Positions 11,717 through 21,537 of a stretch of DNA of 64,000 nt are shown here, piece after piece. The first letter of the stretch is position 1. Each line of letters starts with the position of its first letter. Location: positions 1-64,000 of the forward strand of contig NZ_JAHZIJ010000008.1 of the NCBI RefSeq assembly GCF_019443105.1, written 5' to 3'. The notes below the pieces were generated by a model. That model saw only the letters and a program-made list of their open reading frames with translations, made no database searches and was not told the origin of the DNA. A program made the position numbers and the translations under genes. The DNA is from Paenibacillus oenotherae (lineage in GTDB: Bacteria; Bacillota; Bacilli; Paenibacillales; Paenibacillaceae).

Positions 11717-12302
11717 AGATTGTCACTCCTTATCCAATTCGCCAAAAGGGCGAAACCATGCGTAACGATGTCGAAAATTCGGGGAAAGTGGTTCTTTCAT
11801 CCACAGTATCAAGGATTGTAACGAAATATTTATTAGAAGGGGATTGATGTTGTTCACATTGTTATCCACAGGTTGTTGATAAATCTGAGGAATTTATGGA
11901 GTCATCCACATCAAAAACAAATCTATCATAGCAAAATAACCCCGGAGTTTCAACGATTCCAGCGTTTTTATCCACAAATTCAATAGGTTGTGTATAAAAG
12001 TTATCGACAACACAAGATATTGTTTATATCATGTGTCCATTTCGACATAATGCGCGAAAATCATGATTCATTCGTCCACATGTTACTAACTTCTGAAAAA
12101 ACCGCCGCTGTGAAGATAATTATCCACATCCCTTGCTTTGGTTGACATTTGCTAGTGGTCATGGTTTAATTGAAAAAGGCGTTTTTTCGTATAGGCGTAG
12201 GCATGTAACGCTTGAGAACAGAAATCTTACGTCCGTTGCAAACGGCGAGGAATAGGCTTTCGCTGGACGAGATTATATAGAAGGAACAGGAGGTGCAGTG
12301 AA
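11717..12302. other. oriC, main region (dnaA-rpmH intergenic)
   Basis: This gene-free interval carries many DnaA boxes. Perfect TTATCCACA copies lie at 11862-11870, 11968-11976 and 12120-12128. Variants are TCATCCACA at 11798-11806 and 11902-11910, TTATCGACA at 12001-12009 and, inverted, TGTGTATAA at 11989-11997. Stretches near 11821-11840 and 12001-12035 are AT-rich and could unwind. The flanking dnaA and rpmH genes diverge from it, the classic origin layout. The exact unwinding element cannot be fixed by reading alone. Confidence 0.9.
12142..12170 (+). promoter_or_regulatory. promoter of rpmH-rnpA
   Basis: A consensus -35 TTGACA (12142-12147) and -10 TTTAAT (12165-12170) are 17 bases apart, and a TGG just before the -10 gives an extended element. 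It reads into rpmH 130 bases downstream. The last DnaA box (12120-12128) abuts the -35, so DnaA occupancy could affect it. Confidence 0.75.
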
Positions 12303-12437
12303 GTGAGACCGACATTTAAACCAAATGTGAGCAAACGGAAGAAAGTTCATGGATTCCGCAAGCGCATGGCTTCGAAGAATGGACGTAAAGTGCTGAGCGC
12401 ACGCCGTCAAAGAGGCAGAAAAGTACTGAGCGCGTAA
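12303..12437 (+). CDS. rpmH: ribosomal protein L34
   Basis: A 44-residue, very basic protein begins [20 protein letters not shown] and ends [11 protein letters not shown], the L34 pattern. It is a late-assembling 50S protein. The start is GTG, with ACAGGAGGTGCAGTGAA upstream giving a strong ribosome-binding site. It is the first gene of the rightward rpmH-rnpA-yidC-jag series next to oriC. Confidence 0.97.
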   Translation: MRPTFKPNVSKRKKVHGFRKRMASKNGRKVLSARRQRGRKVLSA

Positions 12438-12440
12438 GTT

Positions 12441-12468
12441 AAAGACCACATCGTGTGGTCTTTTTTTT
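12441..12468 (+). terminator. terminator or attenuator after rpmH
   Basis: A 7-bp stem GACCACA/TGTGGTC with a TCG loop is followed by eight T residues, a textbook intrinsic terminator. It lies between rpmH and rnpA and would lower rnpA expression relative to L34. Confidence 0.85.
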
Positions 12469-12582
12469 CATTTAAGCAGGAGCAGCGGAAGTGGAGCCCA
12501 GCAGTCCGTTATTTTGCTGCCGGGCTGTTTCTTCTGATATAGTTGGCAATACTGAGAGGTAAAGGTTCGGTGATCTGTAGAC

Positions 12583-12930
12583 GTGCATAGAAAGTTACGA
12601 TTAAGAAACCGCAATGATTTCAGCCGCATATATCGCCATGGCAAATCGTTCGCGAACGGTCAATTTGTCGTGTATTGGTCACGTCAAATGAAAGCGGAGC
12701 CTTTTCGGCTTGGTGTGTCGGCAAGCAAGAAGATCGGCAATGCTGTCGTTCGCAACCGGATGCGCCGAATGGTGAAGGAGATCGTTCGTGCACACAAGGA
12801 ACGGATCGTGGAGAAGATCGATCTGATCGTTATTGTGCGCAAGCCGGCGGTCGATATGAAGATGAAGGAATTGGACAAAAGCATGCTTCATGTGTTGAAG
12901 CGGGCAGGTCTTTTGAAAGCGCCTAAATGA
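12583..12930 (+). CDS. rnpA: ribonuclease P protein component
   Basis: RnpA is the protein cofactor of RNase P, which matures tRNA 5' ends. The 115-residue basic protein starts MHRKLRLRNRNDFSRIYRHG and contains the conserved RNR motif in KKIGNAVVRNRMRRMVKEI. Start is GTG; no strong ribosome-binding site is visible near it. Position between rpmH and yidC is universal in Bacillales. Confidence 0.95.
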   Translation: MHRKLRLRNRNDFSRIYRHGKSFANGQFVVYWSRQMKAEPFRLGVSASKKIGNAVVRNRMRRMVKEIVRAHKERIVEKIDLIVIVRKPAVDMKMKELDKSMLHVLKRAGLLKAPK

Positions 12931-12966
12931 TGATTGCAGCGGCATTTGTCGGGGCAGGGAGGCTTG

Positions 12967-12995
12967 TTTATTTGTTTCATAAAATGTGGTATAGT
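12967..12995 (+). promoter_or_regulatory. candidate promoter of yidC
   Basis: An extended -10 (TGG TATAGT, -10 at 12990-12995) has a weak -35 TTTATT 17 bases upstream. It lies just ahead of yidC and would give the yidC-jag pair its own promoter. Confidence 0.4.
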
Positions 12996-13067
12996 CTAGA
13001 ATGTATGAAAAACTACGATGTATCGGTATAATCGTTACGTTGGATGGTGCCCAGAGAGGAGTTTTAG

Positions 13068-13862
13068 ATGTTGTCGCGGATTTCTAAACGCACTTGGTTA
13101 GTAGTGCTCGCGCTAGTTCTTGTTACATTGTTTCTGTCAGGATGCGCGCCTTCAGATCACACTGCTGTAAAGACGGAAGATTTGCTTGAAGGTAACTTCT
13201 GGGAGAAGAACGTCGTATACTGGTTCGCCTTGATGCTGGACACGTTCGCTAATTGGTTCGGCGGTGAATACGGCTTTGCGATTATACTGCTGACGGTTAT
13301 TGTACGGACGATTATTTTGCCGCTTACTTTAAAGCAATATAGGAGCTCCAAAGCGATGCAGGCGCTTCAGCCTGAGCTTGCCAAGATTAAAGAAAAACAC
13401 AAGGATAACCCGCAGAAGCAGCAGGAAGAGACAATGAAACTGTTCCAGCAGCATCAGGTTAATCCGCTAGCCGGCTGTTTGCCGCTTATCGTACAGATGC
13501 CAATCTTCATCGCGCTGTATAATGCGATTTATTGGAATGAGAATATTCGTACGCATGAGTTTATTGGTATCAAGCTCGGTGCGCCGGTTAATGAGCAGGA
13601 ATGGTATGCTTACTTGCTGCCGGTGTTGGCTGCAATTACAACCTTTGTCCAATCGAAGATGATGTCCAGTCAGCAGAAGATGATGCCGGCGATGCAGGGG
13701 ATCATGCTTATATTCCCGGTATTGATTTTCGTTATGGCGTTGTCCTTCCCGGCCGCGCTGCCGCTGTACTGGGTTTTCAGTAATATCTATACGATTATTC
13801 AAAACTATTTCCTATACGGACGCACCTCATCCAATGATAAGGAGAGTGTTCCTGCGAAATGA
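13068..13862 (+). CDS. yidC: membrane protein insertase YidC (lipoprotein form)
   Basis: YidC/SpoIIIJ inserts and folds membrane proteins. The 264-residue protein has a lipoprotein signal with lipobox LSGC (Cys26), then the five transmembrane segments of the Gram-positive form, including IILLTVIVRTIILPLTLKQ, whose Arg is the hydrophilic-groove residue, and LPLIVQMPIFIALYNAI. A cytosolic charged hairpin (KIKEKHKDNPQKQQEE) is also present. The ATG has AGAGGAG upstream. Its stop overlaps the jag start (ATGA), indicating translational coupling. Confidence 0.96.
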   Translation: MLSRISKRTWLVVLALVLVTLFLSGCAPSDHTAVKTEDLLEGNFWEKNVVYWFALMLDTFANWFGGEYGFAIILLTVIVRTIILPLTLKQYRSSKAMQALQPELAKIKEKHKDNPQKQQEETMKLFQQHQVNPLAGCLPLIVQMPIFIALYNAIYWNENIRTHEFIGIKLGAPVNEQEWYAYLLPVLAAITTFVQSKMMSSQQKMMPAMQGIMLIFPVLIFVMALSFPAALPLYWVFSNIYTIIQNYFLYGRTSSNDKESVPAK

Positions 13863-14494
13863 AGAAAATCGTAGCATCCGGCAAAACGATCGAAGACGCT
13901 GTACGCAGCGGCTTGGCGAAATTGCAAGTGACTGAGGAGCGCGTCCAGGTGACTGTCCTTGATCAGCCCTCGAAGGGGTTGTTCGGACTCATCGGCGTGA
14001 AGGAAGCGAAGGTACAGATTGAGCTCCTGCCGGAGCCTGATCCCATCGATGCCATTCAGGAAACCGAAAGGTTTATTACAGAAGTGGCAGCCAAGATGGG
14101 GCTTGATATCATCATCACTCGTAAAGAATCAAGAGATGGTTTGACGCTTGCACTTTCTGGAAGCGGCGATCTGGGCATGCTTATCGGACGTCGTGGTCAA
14201 ACGCTTGATGCCTTGCAGTATTTGGTTAATATTGTAGCCAACCGTTATGCTGACAGTCATATTCGAATCGTACTGGATGCTGAAGATTTTCGCGAGCGTC
14301 GTCGCAAGACGCTTGCAGATTTGTCCGATCGGTTAGCGGGCCATGTTATTCGCACAAGAAAAGAAGTTGTTCTTGAGCCAATGTCTCCGCATGAGAGGAA
14401 AGTCATTCATTCTCAGCTTCAGGATCACGCGAAAGTTAGAACCTATAGCAAAGGCGACGAGCCCAATCGGCGCGTCGTCATCACACTCCGATAA
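13859..14494 (+). CDS. jag: RNA-binding protein Jag/KhpB
   Basis: The 211-residue protein has an N-terminal Jag domain (MKKIVASGKTIEDAVRSGLA), a central KH domain with GMLIGRRGQTLDALQYL and a C-terminal R3H domain ending SKGDEPNRRVVITL. KhpB binds RNA, often with KhpA, and affects cell division and elongation in Gram-positives. It overlaps the yidC stop by four bases and is followed by a terminator. Confidence 0.95.
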   Translation: MKKIVASGKTIEDAVRSGLAKLQVTEERVQVTVLDQPSKGLFGLIGVKEAKVQIELLPEPDPIDAIQETERFITEVAAKMGLDIIITRKESRDGLTLALSGSGDLGMLIGRRGQTLDALQYLVNIVANRYADSHIRIVLDAEDFRERRRKTLADLSDRLAGHVIRTRKEVVLEPMSPHERKVIHSQLQDHAKVRTYSKGDEPNRRVVITLR

Positions 14495-14515
14495 CGTTCG
14501 CATATTCGCAACCCA

Positions 14516-14551
14516 AGCAATGGCTCTTTACTGGTCATTGCTCATTTTTTT
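14516..14551 (+). terminator. terminator after jag
   Basis: AGCAATG (14516-14522) pairs with CATTGCT (14536-14542), followed by CA and seven T residues. It closes the rpmH-to-jag series and separates it from mnmE. Confidence 0.8.
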
Positions 14552-14592
14552 ACAATAGGAGAAGTTGAAGTGGGTATGGAGGCTTTCATGAT

Positions 14593-15975
14593 ATGAGGAA
14601 TGTAGATACCATTGCCGCCATCTCGACAGCTGTCGGGGAAGGCGGCATTGCCGTTATCCGGGTAAGTGGCCCGGATGCTGTGCGTGAAGCGAAGAAATTT
14701 TTTCGCTCAAGAACGGATATTATGGAGGCAGATTCCCATACGGTTCACTATGGACATATTGTTGATCCGGCCGATGGTGAAGTTATAGAAGAAATTCTGC
14801 TGACCATTATGCGCGGACCTCGTTCTTTTACAGCTGAAGACGTGGTTGAACTAAGCACGCATGGCGGCGTAGTCGCGGTTAAGCGAGTATTAGAGCTGCT
14901 TCTTAGAGAGGGAGCTATCCGGATTGCAGAGCCTGGCGAGTTCACGAAGCGGGCGTTTCTGAACGGAAGAATCGATTTGACGCAGGCTGAAGCGGTTATC
15001 GATCTCATTCGCTCCAAGTCAGACAGAGCATTCTCCGTGGCGATGAAGCAGGCTGAAGGTGCGCTGTCCAAGAAGGTCAAAGCGCTTAGGCACCAATTGA
15101 TCGAGCTGCTCGCCCATATTGAAGTGAATATTGATTACCCTGAGCATGATGTAGCTGAGATGACCAGCAATTACATTCAGACTCGTTGTGAGGAAAGCTG
15201 TTCCATTATCGATGGACTGTTAAAAACAGCTGGAGAAGGTAAAATATTAAGAGAAGGCATTGTAACGGCGATTGTGGGTCGTCCCAATGTAGGAAAGTCA
15301 TCCCTGCTTAATGCGCTTGTGCAGGAGAACAAAGCAATTGTTACGGATATTCCAGGCACAACGCGGGATGTTATAGAAGAATATATATCGCTGGGCGGAA
15401 TCCCGCTGCGACTGCTTGATACTGCCGGGATACGTGAGACATCGGATGTTGTAGAACAGATTGGAGTGCAGCGGTCTAGAACGGCACTTGAGGAAGCAGA
15501 TCTTATCTTGCTGGTGCTGAATCTCAATGAGGCGCTTCATGACGATGACCGATTGCTTATGAAGCAGCTGGAGGGGCGTCCTGTCATCGTGCTGCTTAAC
15601 AAGACGGATCTTCCGCCTGTTCTGAATGAGGATGAGCTGTATGCTATTGTCTCCAAGGAGTCAGTGGTGCGGCTGTCTGTCCTGCAGGAAAGCGGACTTG
15701 ATCAATTGGAGCATGCTATTAGCAGGATGTTCTTTGGCGGTGAGCTGGAGAGCGGTGATCTGACCTACGTGAGCAATGTCAGACATATTACGCTGCTCGG
15801 CCATGCACGTCAAGCATTAGTGGATGCAATTGAGGCGACGGAGGCTGGAATTCCGATTGATATTGTGCAAATTGATGTACGTAATGCGTGGGAGCAATTG
15901 GGTGAAATGATAGGAGATTCGGTATCTGAATCGTTGATCGATCAAATTTTCTCTCAGTTCTGTTTAGGCAAATAA
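14593..15975 (+). CDS. mnmE: tRNA modification GTPase MnmE
   Basis: MnmE works with MnmG to make cmnm5U at the tRNA wobble position. The 460-residue protein has an N-terminal folate-binding domain (TIAAISTAVGEGGIAVIRVSG), an inserted G domain with GRPNVGKSSLLNAL, DTAGIRET and NKTD, and the C-terminal FCLGK motif with the conserved cysteine. Start ATG at 14593 has GGAGG about 11 bases upstream. mnmG follows 29 bases downstream. Confidence 0.97.
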   Translation: MRNVDTIAAISTAVGEGGIAVIRVSGPDAVREAKKFFRSRTDIMEADSHTVHYGHIVDPADGEVIEEILLTIMRGPRSFTAEDVVELSTHGGVVAVKRVLELLLREGAIRIAEPGEFTKRAFLNGRIDLTQAEAVIDLIRSKSDRAFSVAMKQAEGALSKKVKALRHQLIELLAHIEVNIDYPEHDVAEMTSNYIQTRCEESCSIIDGLLKTAGEGKILREGIVTAIVGRPNVGKSSLLNALVQENKAIVTDIPGTTRDVIEEYISLGGIPLRLLDTAGIRETSDVVEQIGVQRSRTALEEADLILLVLNLNEALHDDDRLLMKQLEGRPVIVLLNKTDLPPVLNEDELYAIVSKESVVRLSVLQESGLDQLEHAISRMFFGGELESGDLTYVSNVRHITLLGHARQALVDAIEATEAGIPIDIVQIDVRNAWEQLGEMIGDSVSESLIDQIFSQFCLGK

Positions 15976-16004
15976 TTGAGATTTCAAGTAAGGAGGTATA
16001 ACGG

Positions 16005-17897
16005 ATGAAATATGAGGCAGGGCAATTCGAGGTTATTGTCATTGGTGCGGGCCATGCTGGTGTAGAAGCTGCACTGGCTGCGGCAAGAATGGGATGTGAA
16101 ACGCTGCTGTTGACGATTAATCTGGATATGGTTGCGTTTATGCCGTGTAATCCTTCGATCGGCGGTCCGGCTAAAGGGCATGTTGTGCGGGAGATTGATG
16201 CATTAGGCGGAGAGATGGGGCGGAACATCGACAAAACTTTTATCCAAATGAGGATGCTTAATACGGGTAAAGGTCCTGCGGTTCACGCGCTGCGCGCGCA
16301 GGCTGACAAGTTCATGTATCAGCATTTCATGAAGAAGACAATTGAGGAGACAGAGCATCTGACGCTGCGGCAAGGGATGGTAGAGGAGCTTATTGTCGAG
16401 GATGGAATTTGTGTAGGGGTAGAGACGAAGACGGGGGCTATTTACCGAGGGAAGACGGTTGTGCTTACGACAGGCACTTATCTTCGCGGTAAAGTGATTA
16501 TGGGTGAATTGATGTATGAGAGCGGCCCTAATAATCAACAGCCGTCGGTTAAGCTCTCTGCAAGCTTGAAGGAGCAGGGGCTTGAGCTTGTAAGGTTTAA
16601 GACTGGCACGCCGCCGCGTGTGCACAAGGATACGATTGACTTCTCCAAAACAGAGATTCAACCAGGTGATGAGAATCCGAAATTTTTCTCCTATGAGACG
16701 GAGTACTCCGACAACGAACAGATTCCATGCTGGTTGACGTATACCTCTGAAGAGACACATAAGATCATTAATGATAATCTATATCGCGCTCCAATGTTCT
16801 CGGGTGCAATTGAAGGAACCGGTCCGCGTTATTGTCCTTCAATTGAAGATAAAATCGTGCGTTTCGCTGATAAGCCCAAGCATCAGATCTTCCTGGAGCC
16901 TGAAGGCAAGCACACTTCGGAGTATTATGTTCAAGGCTTATCCACCAGCATGCCGGAAGATGTTCAGCTTGCCATTCTCCGTTCTATACCAGGTTTGGAA
17001 AAAGTTGAAATGATGCGTACCGGCTATGCGATCGAATATGATGCCGTAGTGCCTACCCAGCTGTGGCCTTCTCTCGAAACGAAGGTTATACCTAATCTGT
17101 TCACTGCGGGGCAGATTAATGGTACTTCGGGGTACGAGGAAGCGGCGGGACAAGGTGTAATCGCAGGTATCAATGCTGCGCGTAAAGCTCAGGGAAGAGA
17201 GGCCGTTATTATTGACCGTTCTCAGGGATACATCGGTGTTATGATCGATGACCTGGTTACGAAGGGGACGAGTGAGCCATACAGACTGTTGACCTCGCGT
17301 GCGGAATATCGTCTGCTCTTGCGCCATGACAATGCAGATCTGCGGCTGACTCCGCTCGGTTATGAGATCGGCCTTATTACTGAGGAGCGTTATGCGAAGT
17401 TCAATCGGAAGAAAGAGCTTGTCGATGGAGAAATTGAGCGCCTGAAGACGGTGAAAGTAAAGCCAGATCAAGCTGCACAAGATCTGCTTGCAGAGCTTGG
17501 TTCAGCGCCTATCCAGAATACGGTAGATGCGTTGTCTCTTCTGCGCCGTCCGGAAATAACCTACACGGATCTCGAACGGATCATTACTGCATCGCCTGAT
17601 GTTTTATCCGAGGATATGAAAGAACAGGTTGAAATTCAAATTAAATATGCCGGTTATATCGAGAAACAGCTGCTTCAGGTTGAACGTATTGCCAAGATGG
17701 AGAAGAAGCGGATGCCGGATGATATTGATTACAGCATCATTCATGGACTTGCAACCGAGGCAAAGCAGAAGCTCGCCAATATCCGACCATTGTCAATTGG
17801 GCAGGCATCACGCATATCTGGTGTTACACCTGCGGATATATCGATACTACTTGTATACCTGGAGCATTATAATCGGGTAGTGGCGGCGCGGGGGTAG
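16005..17897 (+). CDS. mnmG: tRNA uridine-5-carboxymethylaminomethyl synthase MnmG (GidA)
   Basis: MnmG is the FAD-dependent partner of MnmE. The 630-residue protein has the dinucleotide-binding motif [19 protein letters not shown] at its N-terminus and the GidA signatures [15 protein letters not shown] and [16 protein letters not shown]. The C-terminal helical domain contacts MnmE. ATG is preceded by AAGGAGG. It is followed three bases after its stop by rsmG. Confidence 0.97.
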   Translation: MKYEAGQFEVIVIGAGHAGVEAALAAARMGCETLLLTINLDMVAFMPCNPSIGGPAKGHVVREIDALGGEMGRNIDKTFIQMRMLNTGKGPAVHALRAQADKFMYQHFMKKTIEETEHLTLRQGMVEELIVEDGICVGVETKTGAIYRGKTVVLTTGTYLRGKVIMGELMYESGPNNQQPSVKLSASLKEQGLELVRFKTGTPPRVHKDTIDFSKTEIQPGDENPKFFSYETEYSDNEQIPCWLTYTSEETHKIINDNLYRAPMFSGAIEGTGPRYCPSIEDKIVRFADKPKHQIFLEPEGKHTSEYYVQGLSTSMPEDVQLAILRSIPGLEKVEMMRTGYAIEYDAVVPTQLWPSLETKVIPNLFTAGQINGTSGYEEAAGQGVIAGINAARKAQGREAVIIDRSQGYIGVMIDDLVTKGTSEPYRLLTSRAEYRLLLRHDNADLRLTPLGYEIGLITEERYAKFNRKKELVDGEIERLKTVKVKPDQAAQDLLAELGSAPIQNTVDALSLLRRPEITYTDLERIITASPDVLSEDMKEQVEIQIKYAGYIEKQLLQVERIAKMEKKRMPDDIDYSIIHGLATEAKQKLANIRPLSIGQASRISGVTPADISILLVYLEHYNRVVAARG

Positions 17898-17900
17898 GTT

Positions 17901-18623
17901 ATGGATCAGCAAGGGATATTGTTGAAAGAGCTATTAGAGGAGAGAGGGGTAAGTGTATCTCCTGAGCAACTGGACCAGCTTGCAATGTATTATGAGTTGT
18001 TGGTCGAGTGGAATGAGAAGATGAATCTAACAGGTATCACTGAGAGGGATGCGGTGTACGAGAAACATTTCTATGACTCCGCATCGCTTTCTTTCTTTGT
18101 GGATATGACAAAGGCGGAACGGATGGCTGATATTGGGTCAGGAGCAGGGTTCCCTAGTTTGCCGTTAAAAATCATTTTCCCTCATCTTAAATTAACGATT
18201 GTGGACTCTCTTAATAAACGAATTCAATTTCTGCAGACGGTTGCCAGCTCGCTTGGTCTGTTAGATGTGGCATGTATACATGGGCGTGCTGAGGATATTG
18301 CCAGGCTCCCTGAGCATCGTGACCAATACGATCTTGTCACAGCTCGTGCAGTTGCGCGTTTGAGTGCACTTAATGAGCTCTGTCTTCCTTTTGTGCGCAA
18401 GGGTGGTACATTTGCTGCAATGAAGGGGGCAGACCCAAGCGAGGAATTGCTGGAAGCCAAAAAAAGCCTGTCAGAGCTTAAAGGCAAACACTTGTCCTCT
18501 CATCATTTGAAGCTGCCATTCGAGCAATCCGACCGTCATATTATTTTGATTGGGAAGAATGATTGTACACCAGCCAAATATCCGCGCAAAGCGGGAATTC
18601 CGATGAAACAACCGATTATATAA
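17901..18623 (+). CDS. rsmG: 16S rRNA m7G527 methyltransferase RsmG (GidB)
   Basis: RsmG makes m7G at 16S position 527; loss gives low-level streptomycin resistance. The 240-residue protein has the SAM-binding motif MADIGSGAGFPSLPLKI and VDSLNKRIQFLQ, and the catalytic-site region LVTARAVARLSALNEL. It starts ATG in a mnmG-rsmG pair with three bases between them. Confidence 0.96.
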   Translation: MDQQGILLKELLEERGVSVSPEQLDQLAMYYELLVEWNEKMNLTGITERDAVYEKHFYDSASLSFFVDMTKAERMADIGSGAGFPSLPLKIIFPHLKLTIVDSLNKRIQFLQTVASSLGLLDVACIHGRAEDIARLPEHRDQYDLVTARAVARLSALNELCLPFVRKGGTFAAMKGADPSEELLEAKKSLSELKGKHLSSHHLKLPFEQSDRHIILIGKNDCTPAKYPRKAGIPMKQPII

Positions 18624-18645
18624 TAAATTTTGATTCGATATTGAT

Positions 18646-18661
18646 TGTTCCACGTGAAACA
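18646..18661. promoter_or_regulatory. parS site (ParB/Spo0J binding) upstream of noc
   Basis: TGTTCCACGTGAAACA differs by one base from the perfect palindrome TGTTTCACGTGAAACA of Firmicutes parS. It lies between rsmG and noc, a conserved position near oriC. Confidence 0.93.
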
Positions 18662-18777
18662 TTATGGGATAATAAATAGGGTTTATTATAGCTGTCAAGC
18701 AGGAAATTGGTCTGTTACCGACGAATTGATTAAATGACAATACTCGGCACTTTGAATTCGGGTGGGTAGTTGATACG

Positions 18778-19596
18778 ATGAAGGAACAATTCTCACGATT
18801 GTTTGGTTTGACCGAACAGAAGAGTAATCAAGATGAAGTGAAGCAGATTTCGGTTGGTGAAATCGATACAAGTCCCTATCAGCCACGAACTGTATTTGAT
18901 GATGATCGCATTGAAGAGCTGAGTCAGACGATAAAGACTCATGGCATCATTCAGCCGATCGTTGTGCGGGTTCGGAATAACCGTTACGAGATTATTGCGG
19001 GAGAAAGAAGATTTCGAGCTGTAACCAAGCTTGGACTCGACACCATTCCGGCGATTATTCGTGAATTTAATGATTCACAAGCTGCTTCAATTGCACTGAT
19101 CGAGAATTTGCAGCGTGAAGGTCTAACGGCAATAGAAGAGGCGGTTGCTTACCAGAAGTTGATTGATCTTCATCAATTGACGCAGGAAAGTCTGGCTCAA
19201 CGACTAGGCAAGAGCCAATCGACAATTGCGAATAAGATTCGCTTGCTTAATTTAAGTGAACCCGTCAAGACATCGTTGATGGCGCGACAAATCACTGAAC
19301 GACATGCAAGAGCACTGCTGGCATTGGATTCCGATGAGCTTCAATTGAAGGTGCTGGAAGATATCATTGCCAAAGAATTGAACGTAAAGCAAACCGAATC
19401 GCGTGTTGCCTTCTATAAGGAAGCGACGCAAACTAAAAAGTCGAAACGGATATCTTTTACGAAGGATGTTCGCTTGGCTCTGAATACGATTCGGCAATCT
19501 ATTGAGATGGTATCAGGCTCCGGTCTGCAAATTAAGACTAACGAGAAGGATCATGAAGACCATTATGAAATTGTTATTCAAATACCTAAGCGATAA
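18778..19596 (+). CDS. noc: nucleoid occlusion protein Noc
   Basis: Noc is a ParB-family CTPase that binds NBS sites, associates with membrane and blocks FtsZ assembly over the nucleoid. The 272-residue protein shows the ParB motifs [15 protein letters not shown] (CTP-binding GERR) and [17 protein letters not shown], and a helix-turn-helix in [20 protein letters not shown]. The N-terminus [13 protein letters not shown] is the amphipathic helix expected of Noc rather than ParB. Position between rsmG and soj agrees. Confidence 0.93.
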   Translation: MKEQFSRLFGLTEQKSNQDEVKQISVGEIDTSPYQPRTVFDDDRIEELSQTIKTHGIIQPIVVRVRNNRYEIIAGERRFRAVTKLGLDTIPAIIREFNDSQAASIALIENLQREGLTAIEEAVAYQKLIDLHQLTQESLAQRLGKSQSTIANKIRLLNLSEPVKTSLMARQITERHARALLALDSDELQLKVLEDIIAKELNVKQTESRVAFYKEATQTKKSKRISFTKDVRLALNTIRQSIEMVSGSGLQIKTNEKDHEDHYEIVIQIPKR

Positions 19597-19653
19597 AGAC
19601 TGGATATACATTCGAATGAAATGATGGTAGTTAATCGGTAGATTCAACTCGAG

Positions 19654-19673
19654 GCCGTCCCAGTGAGGACGGC
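19654..19673 (+). terminator. hairpin after noc
   Basis: GCCGTCC and GGACGGC form a perfect 7-bp stem with a 6-base loop between noc and soj. The T-run is weak (ATTCGCCATTTTC), so it may be an attenuator. Confidence 0.5.
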
Positions 19674-19754
19674 ATTCGCCATTTTCACGAATAACATTGG
19701 TCGTTATTGGAAGATAGACGGAAATAGAAGTAATCAGCATAGAGGTGAACCGGT

Positions 19755-20528
19755 TTGTCTAAAACCATTGCAATTACGAACCAGAAGGGCGGGGTCGGTA
19801 AGACGACAACGTCGGTCAATTTAGGGGCTTGCCTGGCATCACTAGGCAAGAAGGTACTGTTAGTTGATATTGATCCGCAGGGGAATACGACGAGTGGGAT
19901 TGGTATTAACAAGGCGGATGTTGCACATTGTATATATGATGTGCTTGTTAATGATGTTCATCCTAATGATGCTACTGTACCAACAAATATAGAAGGCTTG
20001 AATATCATTCCTGCTACAATTCAACTGGCGGGGGCGGAGATTGAGCTCGTTCCTACGATTTCCCGGGAGCAGCGTTTGAAGAAGTCTCTGCAACTGGTTA
20101 AGCACAAGTATGATTATATTCTTATTGATTGCCCGCCTTCTTTGGGCATTCTAACGATCAATTCATTGACCGCATCAGATTCTGTTATTATACCGATCCA
20201 GTGCGAGTATTATGCGCTGGAGGGATTAAGCCAACTGCTAAACACAGTGCGGCTGGTTCAGAAGCATCTGAACACGTCTCTTCAAATTGAAGGCGTGCTT
20301 CTGACTATGTTTGATGCCAGGACGAATCTGGGCATTCAAGTGATCGAAGAAGTGAAGAAATATTTTCAGCAGAAGGTGTATCAAACTATTATTCCTCGGA
20401 ATGTAAGATTGAGCGAGGCTCCATCTCATGGCCAATCGATAATTACTTATGATCCTAGATCTAAAGGGGCCGAGGTTTATCTTGAACTCGCGAAGGAAGT
20501 GATTATGTATGAGCAAGCGGCTAGGTAG
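19755..20528 (+). CDS. soj: chromosome partitioning ATPase Soj (ParA)
   Basis: Soj is a ParA-type ATPase that acts with ParB in origin segregation and regulates DnaA. The 257-residue protein has the deviant Walker A TNQKGGVGKTTTSVNLG, switch residues in LLVDIDPQGNTTSG and DYILIDCPPSLG. The start is TTG with AGAGGTGAACC upstream. Its 3' end overlaps the parB start by 20 bases. Confidence 0.96.
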   Translation: MSKTIAITNQKGGVGKTTTSVNLGACLASLGKKVLLVDIDPQGNTTSGIGINKADVAHCIYDVLVNDVHPNDATVPTNIEGLNIIPATIQLAGAEIELVPTISREQRLKKSLQLVKHKYDYILIDCPPSLGILTINSLTASDSVIIPIQCEYYALEGLSQLLNTVRLVQKHLNTSLQIEGVLLTMFDARTNLGIQVIEEVKKYFQQKVYQTIIPRNVRLSEAPSHGQSIITYDPRSKGAEVYLELAKEVIMYEQAAR

Positions 20529-21357
20529 AGGGCTTGATGCGCTTATTCCATCGCTTTCAGTTAATGATGATGATAAAGTGCTCGAAATAACACTTGCTAG
20601 CTTGAGGCCGAATCCTTATCAACCAAGGAAAACATTTGATGACGAGGCTATTCAAGAATTGGCTGAATCGATCAAACACCATGGTGTTATTCAACCGATA
20701 ATAGTCCGCAGTGTGTTGAAGGGTTACGAAATTATTGCTGGTGAACGACGGTTCCGCGCTTCGCAGCTTTGCGGAAATTCAACGATTCCAGCAGTAGTTC
20801 GCAATTTCTCGGATCAGCAGGTTATGGAGATCGCACTTATTGAGAATCTTCAGCGTGAGGATCTGAATGCTATTGAGCTGGCACTTGCTTATCAGGCGCT
20901 AGTGGACAAGTTTAACTTGACCCAAGAAGAGCTTTCGATGAAGGTGGGCAAATCAAGATCTCACATTGCGAACTTTTTGAGGTTGCTGACTCTGCCGGAA
21001 GAAATTAAAGAAAATGTTTCACGTGGAACATTATCGATGGGTCATGCCAGAGCGTTGGTAGGCGTTAAGGATGAAGCCCGGAAGAAAGAACTGGCAGAGC
21101 TAACGATCGCGAACGAGTGGAGCGTGCGTGACTTGGAGGAGGCCATTCAGAAGCTTGATCAGAAGGCCCCGACAAAAGTGAAGCCATCCGCTAAAAAGCG
21201 GGATCCATATATTGAACAATTAGAAGAGTCATTACGAGAACAGTTCAAAACAACAGTGAAGATTAAGCAGCAGAAGGATAAAGGTAAGATCGAACTCCTG
21301 TATTATAATAAGCAGGATTTGGAACGGTTGCTTGAATTGATGCAGCAGCTTTCATAA
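20509..21357 (+). CDS. parB: chromosome partitioning protein ParB (Spo0J)
   Basis: ParB is a CTP-dependent clamp that loads at parS and recruits SMC. The 282-residue protein has RPNPYQPRKTFDDEAI, the CTP-binding motif [32 protein letters not shown], and a helix-turn-helix in LSMKVGKSRSHIANFLRLL. The gene overlaps soj and carries a parS site inside its own coding sequence. A hairpin follows. Confidence 0.96.
   Translation: MSKRLGRGLDALIPSLSVNDDDKVLEITLASLRPNPYQPRKTFDDEAIQELAESIKHHGVIQPIIVRSVLKGYEIIAGERRFRASQLCGNSTIPAVVRNFSDQQVMEIALIENLQREDLNAIELALAYQALVDKFNLTQEELSMKVGKSRSHIANFLRLLTLPEEIKENVSRGTLSMGHARALVGVKDEARKKELAELTIANEWSVRDLEEAIQKLDQKAPTKVKPSAKKRDPYIEQLEESLREQFKTTVKIKQQKDKGKIELLYYNKQDLERLLELMQQLS
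21015..21030. promoter_or_regulatory. parS site inside parB
   Basis: TGTTTCACGTGGAACA differs by one base from the parS palindrome. It lies in the parB coding region, where Bacillus also has a parS, so parB carries its own loading site. Confidence 0.93.
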
Positions 21358-21400
21358 GGGGTATAATTCATAAGGGGTATAAATATTGAGTTGTTATGAA

Positions 21401-21451
21401 TAGCATACTTGAGCCAGCATCGATTGAAAATGATGCAGCTTGAGTATGCTA
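21401..21451 (+). terminator. hairpin after parB
   Basis: TAGCATACT (21401-21409) and AGTATGCTA (21443-21451) form a 9-bp stem, with an inner GCATC/GATGC stem. It ends the noc-soj-parB segment. The following T-run is weak. Just upstream, TTCATAAGGGGTATAA is directly repeated around the parB stop (21351-21383). Confidence 0.55.
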
Positions 21452-21537
21452 TTGTTGAATGGATTGTTCTTATGAATATAATGAAGCAGTAAGGGCAGTA
21501 CAAAGATACGGTGAGTGAGGGAAGGGGGAGGGTGTCT

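Noticed and set aside
20058-20069. Noc-binding site ATTTCCCGGGAG in soj
   Set aside because: Only one half of the palindrome is right; insufficient for a call.
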